This document shows positions 61,391 through 64,000 of a DNA stretch of 64,000 nt, one piece after another. The notes beneath the pieces are model-generated. The model had not been told where the DNA came from, searched no databases, and saw nothing but the letters and a program-made list of their open reading frames with translations. Source of the stretch: Deltaproteobacteria bacterium (lineage in GTDB: Bacteria > Myxococcota_A > UBA9160 > JAJDAL01); contig JAJDAL010000059.1 of NCBI GenBank assembly GCA_029261875.1, positions 1 through 64,000 of the forward strand. The letters are read 5' to 3'. The position numbers were made by a program, and so were the translations under genes. Within the stretch, counting starts at the first letter, position 1. Each line of letters starts with the position of its first letter.

Positions 61391-62092
61391 ATGAAATCTC
61401 GACCCTGCAGCATCGTCTCGGCCCTGGCAGCCACCCTTTTCATGGGCTGCGCGACCCCACTTCCCCCTTCTTCTCAATTCGATTTCTTTCTGCCTCCGCC
61501 GGCCGACCACCCCTGGTCCGACCTGGTCGATGGCTGGCAGCAACGCACCCGCGAAAGCCTGGCTTCCCGCTCCGAATCCCCGCCCGAGGCCCTCGGCATG
61601 CGGGCCGCGGAACAGACCGGACGCCTGCGCGAGAAGTTCGAAGCCTTTCAGATGGTTCAGAAGCGCATCCTCGCCAAGCGGTTTGCCGAGTGGGCGCAGG
61701 TCGAAGCGCGGCGCCACTACCGTTCGGATCACGAAACCAGCCTGGCCGACGACCACTGGCCCAGTCTCGAGGAGCTGTTCGAAACGAACGGCGACGACTG
61801 TGACGGTCTCGACCTGCTCGCCTACCACCAGCTTCGCGACTTGGGTTTCCGCAAGGATGAGCTCTACCGAGCCCTGATCCGCCGCGAACGCGATGGAAAA
61901 TTCCACATGGTTACGCTTTGGTTCGAGACGCGGGACGATCCCTGGGTGATCGATGCGACCGGAGCCATTACCTTTACGATGCGCCGGATGTCGGAGCTGC
62001 CCGGGTGGGCGCCGACCCTGGTGTTCAGTGAGGACGAGCAGTTTTCTGTAGTAGAGCGAACGCCTTTCACCAAGGTCATGGCCGCGGAGTAG
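61391..62092 (+). CDS. Lipoprotein with transglutaminase-like cysteine proteinase (BTLCP) fold
   Basis: Lipoprotein of 233 residues (lipobox TLFMGC, Cys20). The C-terminal half has a transglutaminase-like catalytic triad: C137 in GDDCDGLDLLAYHQL, H172 in KFHMVTLWF and D188 in VIDATG. This matches the bacterial transglutaminase-like cysteine proteinase family (BTLCP), some members of which cleave adhesin or other surface proteins. A helical segment (about residues 44-115) precedes it. It lies 56 bases before a DUF1134 gene on the same strand. Substrate unknown. Confidence 0.82.
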   Translation: MKSRPCSIVSALAATLFMGCATPLPPSSQFDFFLPPPADHPWSDLVDGWQQRTRESLASRSESPPEALGMRAAEQTGRLREKFEAFQMVQKRILAKRFAEWAQVEARRHYRSDHETSLADDHWPSLEELFETNGDDCDGLDLLAYHQLRDLGFRKDELYRALIRRERDGKFHMVTLWFETRDDPWVIDATGAITFTMRRMSELPGWAPTLVFSEDEQFSVVERTPFTKVMAAE

Positions 62093-62148
62093 CGACCGTG
62101 GCGGCCCGAGGGGACGTTGGCTCATTAATACTCCTAAGGAGGGTGGGA

Positions 62149-62652
62149 ATGTTTGGACGGATGATCGCAATCGCTTTGGCCGTAATGCTGGTTTCTGCAG
62201 GTTCGGCAATGGCCGACGACATGGGGGGATCAGACATCATGATCCCGAAGGCGAAGGCCAAGGCTCCGGCCCCGGCCCCGGAACCCATTACGGCCCCGCC
62301 GCCGCCCTTCGTCGAGCTGCAGAGCAAGTCGGTGGGCGCTGGCATCGGCCTCAGCTGGGGCCAGGGAACGCTGTTGTTCGAAGGCGAGCAGCACCCGTTC
62401 TCCGTGAAGGGACTCGGCTTGGGTGACGTCGGTATCGCGTCGCTCGTGGGGTCCGGTCACGTAAAGAACTTGAACAGCGTCGCGGATTTCGCCGGTAACT
62501 ACGTCGCCGTAGGAGCCGGAGCCGCGGCTGGCGTGGGCGCTTCCGTCGTGTCCATGCGCAACCAGAATGGTGTGGTGATCAACCTGAATGCCGAACTCAA
62601 GGGCCTCGCCCTGAACCTCGGCCCCGAAGGGTTCCACGTCAATCTGCAATAG
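62149..62652 (+). CDS. DUF1134 (EipA-like) envelope protein
   Basis: Exported protein of 167 residues; signal peptide ending SAMA-DDM. After a Lys/Pro/Ala-rich linker the DUF1134 domain starts: SVGAGIGLSWGQGTLLFEGEQHPFSVKGLGLGDVGIASLVGSGHVKNLNSVADFAGNYVAVGAGAAAGVGASVVSMRNQNGVVINLNAELKGLALNLGPEGFHVNL. Brucella EipA, the best-known member, is needed for envelope integrity. AAGGAGGG precedes the ATG at 62149. It is followed by a 15-bp hairpin and then the carrier gene. Confidence 0.88.
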   Translation: MFGRMIAIALAVMLVSAGSAMADDMGGSDIMIPKAKAKAPAPAPEPITAPPPPFVELQSKSVGAGIGLSWGQGTLLFEGEQHPFSVKGLGLGDVGIASLVGSGHVKNLNSVADFAGNYVAVGAGAAAGVGASVVSMRNQNGVVINLNAELKGLALNLGPEGFHVNLQ

Positions 62653-62660
62653 TGCGAGTT

Positions 62661-62694
62661 CGCAGAGGGCGCGCCTCGTGGCGCGCCCTCTGCG
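62661..62694 (+). terminator. Strong hairpin after the DUF1134 gene
   Basis: CGCAGAGGGCGCGCC (62661-62675) and GGCGCGCCCTCTGCG (62680-62694) are perfectly complementary around a TCGT loop. No T tract follows, so it may be a processing or stability element rather than a full terminator. Confidence 0.6.
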
Positions 62695-62727
62695 ATATCC
62701 GCTTTCCCTCTCGCTTCCCGAAACACC

Positions 62728-64000
62728 ATGACCACATCCAATACGACACCGGAGGTGGGCGAAGACTTTACGCCCACAGAGCGACTCCTGCGCATCTTCA
62801 CCGATGTACGGCCGGGAGAAGGCCGCATCGCGGTGCTCATGTTCCTGAATATTTTCCTGGTCCTGTGCGCCTACTACTTCATCAAGCCGCTGAGGGAAGG
62901 ATGGATCTCCATCTCGGATCTGGGGTCACTCTCCAAAACGGAAGTAAAGGCCTACACGAGCTTCGGACAGGGACTGCTCCTGATTCCGATCGTGAATCTG
63001 TATGGACGACTCGCCTCGAGTCTGCCGCGCGCCGTGGTGATCACGCGCTCCACCTTGTTCATGATGTCGAACCTGGTCGTGTTCTGGCTTTTACAGCCCG
63101 AGCTCTTTTTCGGCTACCTGCCGGGAACCGGAATCGCGTTCTACGTCTGGGTCGGCATCTTCGGCGTCTTCGTCGTCGCGCAATTCTGGGCCTACGCGGC
63201 GGACTTCTACACCAACGAGCGGGGCCGCCGCTTGATCCCCCTGATCGCAATCGGTGCGACCGCGGGCGGAGCCATGGGGTCCAACCTCTCGAAGGCCTGG
63301 CTCGGAATGGGTCTGTTCGGGATGGAATCGTTGTTGCTGGCGGCCTTGATCCCGCTCGCTCTCGCCCTACTCCTCACGCGCTACACGGATTCCCGCGGGC
63401 CCCTGGGAACCGGCCGCCCCGATCCCGTTTCCGAGCCGGAACCCGCCGAGACGCCCGCAGAGTCCCGCAAGGGTGCGGCGGCGCTGGTGCTCAAGCACCG
63501 CTTCCTGTTCGCCGTAGCAGTCATCACGCTCCTATTGAACTGGATCAACACGAACGGCGAAAACCTTCTATTCAATTTCCTGCAGTCCTCGATCAGCGAA
63601 CAGATCGCGGAACAAAATCTCGTCGGCGCGGCGGCGGACGATTTCCGTCTGCAAGCGGGGTCGATCTTTTATGCGGACCTCTATGGATGGGTGAACTGGA
63701 TCGCCCTGGCCCTGCAAGCCATCGTCGCGTCGCGGCTGCTCAAGCATGGCGGGTTCGGTGCCATGTTGTTGGCCATGCCGATCATTGCTCTGGGCTCTTA
63801 CGCGATGATGGCCTGGCTTCCGATTCTCGCGGTGATTCGCTGGATGAAGATCGCGGAAAACGCAACCGACTACTCCATCAACAACACGGCGCGCCACGTT
63901 CTTTGGCTGCCGGTTCCCAGGAGTATGGTGTACAAGGGGAAACCCACCGTCGATACCCTTTGGGCCCGACTCGGCGACGGCATGGCGGCACTCTCGGTTC
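62728..64000 (+). CDS. ATP/ADP-translocase-like (NTT/TLC family) nucleotide carrier, cut by window edge
   Basis: First 424 residues of a polytopic membrane protein that continues beyond the window. It shows the TLC/NTT pattern: LCAYYFIKPLREGWISIS, NLYGRLASSLPR, FWAYAADFYTNERGRRLIPLIAIGATAGGAMGS and a second half with ILAVIRWMKIAENATDYSINNTARHVLWLP. In the well-known members the NTT carrier exchanges ATP and ADP and is found in obligate intracellular bacteria and plastids, but free-living deltaproteobacterial relatives exist. The substrate may not be a nucleotide. There is no strong ribosome-binding site before the ATG. Confidence 0.8.
   Translation, partial: MTTSNTTPEVGEDFTPTERLLRIFTDVRPGEGRIAVLMFLNIFLVLCAYYFIKPLREGWISISDLGSLSKTEVKAYTSFGQGLLLIPIVNLYGRLASSLPRAVVITRSTLFMMSNLVVFWLLQPELFFGYLPGTGIAFYVWVGIFGVFVVAQFWAYAADFYTNERGRRLIPLIAIGATAGGAMGSNLSKAWLGMGLFGMESLLLAALIPLALALLLTRYTDSRGPLGTGRPDPVSEPEPAETPAESRKGAAALVLKHRFLFAVAVITLLLNWINTNGENLLFNFLQSSISEQIAEQNLVGAAADDFRLQAGSIFYADLYGWVNWIALALQAIVASRLLKHGGFGAMLLAMPIIALGSYAMMAWLPILAVIRWMKIAENATDYSINNTARHVLWLPVPRSMVYKGKPTVDTLWARLGDGMAALSV

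Overview
The window is 64 kb of GC-rich bacterial chromosome, densely packed with genes on both strands. No rRNA, tRNA, CRISPR array, insertion sequence or phage gene was seen. Secreted proteins with PEP-CTERM sorting tails, a FemAB-like protein of the PEP-CTERM type, several F420-type oxidoreductases, RND/MMPL exporters (one HpnN-like), DUF1302 and many SDR, thiolase, acyl-CoA dehydrogenase and amidohydrolase genes point to a Gram-negative, probably uncultivated deltaproteobacterial-type lineage (Myxococcota or Binatota-like). That placement is inference. No phylogenetic marker gene lies in the window.

Layout. 0.2-12.7 kb: a PEP-CTERM protein, a Dps-like ferritin, an F420-type LLM oxidoreductase, three SDRs, a secreted beta-rich protein, a large di-heme beta-propeller protein with a C-terminal anchor, a CMD-family protein, a heme-oxygenase-fold protein and an acyl-CoA dehydrogenase. 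12.7-16.0 kb: four tandem paralogous PEP-CTERM proteins read leftward. 16.4-26.5 kb: a giant DUF1302 outer-membrane protein, then two TPR-carrying GT-C type membrane proteins and a TPR-carrying lipoprotein phosphodiesterase, which look like an envelope glycosylation or modification group. 26.5-31.8 kb: thiolase, OmpA-like lipoprotein with a clear terminator, a pair of cysteine-rich secreted paralogues, and a DDN-type F420 enzyme. 31.9-38.4 kb: HpnN-like RND exporter, a lipoprotein beta-propeller and a thiolase-like protein. 38.4-41.1 kb: a TetR-amidohydrolase-thiolase operon behind a palindromic site, and an LLM oxidoreductase.

41.5-50.4 kb: a secreted protein with an internal 297-residue duplication, a PPOX/F420 protein, an unusual RND exporter fused to a cyclic-nucleotide-binding domain and a TerB-like domain, its abutting LolA-like partner, and a secreted endonuclease/exonuclease/phosphatase-fold protein. 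50.4-57.6 kb: an ACT-like protein, a GT4 glycosyltransferase, a phosphotriesterase-family protein, the PEP-CTERM FemAB protein, a nitronate monooxygenase-like enzyme and a molybdopterin oxidoreductase. 57.6-58.9 kb: a DAHP synthase gene preceded by a 31-codon aromatic-rich leader peptide and a complete set of alternative hairpins, that is, a trp-style attenuator. 58.9-64 kb: GPH-type transporter, a sulfatase C-terminal remnant, a thermonuclease-like protein, a transglutaminase-like lipoprotein, a DUF1134 protein and the first part of an ATP/ADP-translocase-like carrier cut by the window edge.

The two most rewarding items are the aromatic-amino-acid attenuator in front of the DAHP synthase gene (57632-57783) and the RND-cNMP-TerB fusion with its LolA-like partner (44722-48870). 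A structural oddity of the whole window is that four convergent gene pairs overlap by exactly four bases of the form YTAG, so both genes use the same short palindromic stop region.
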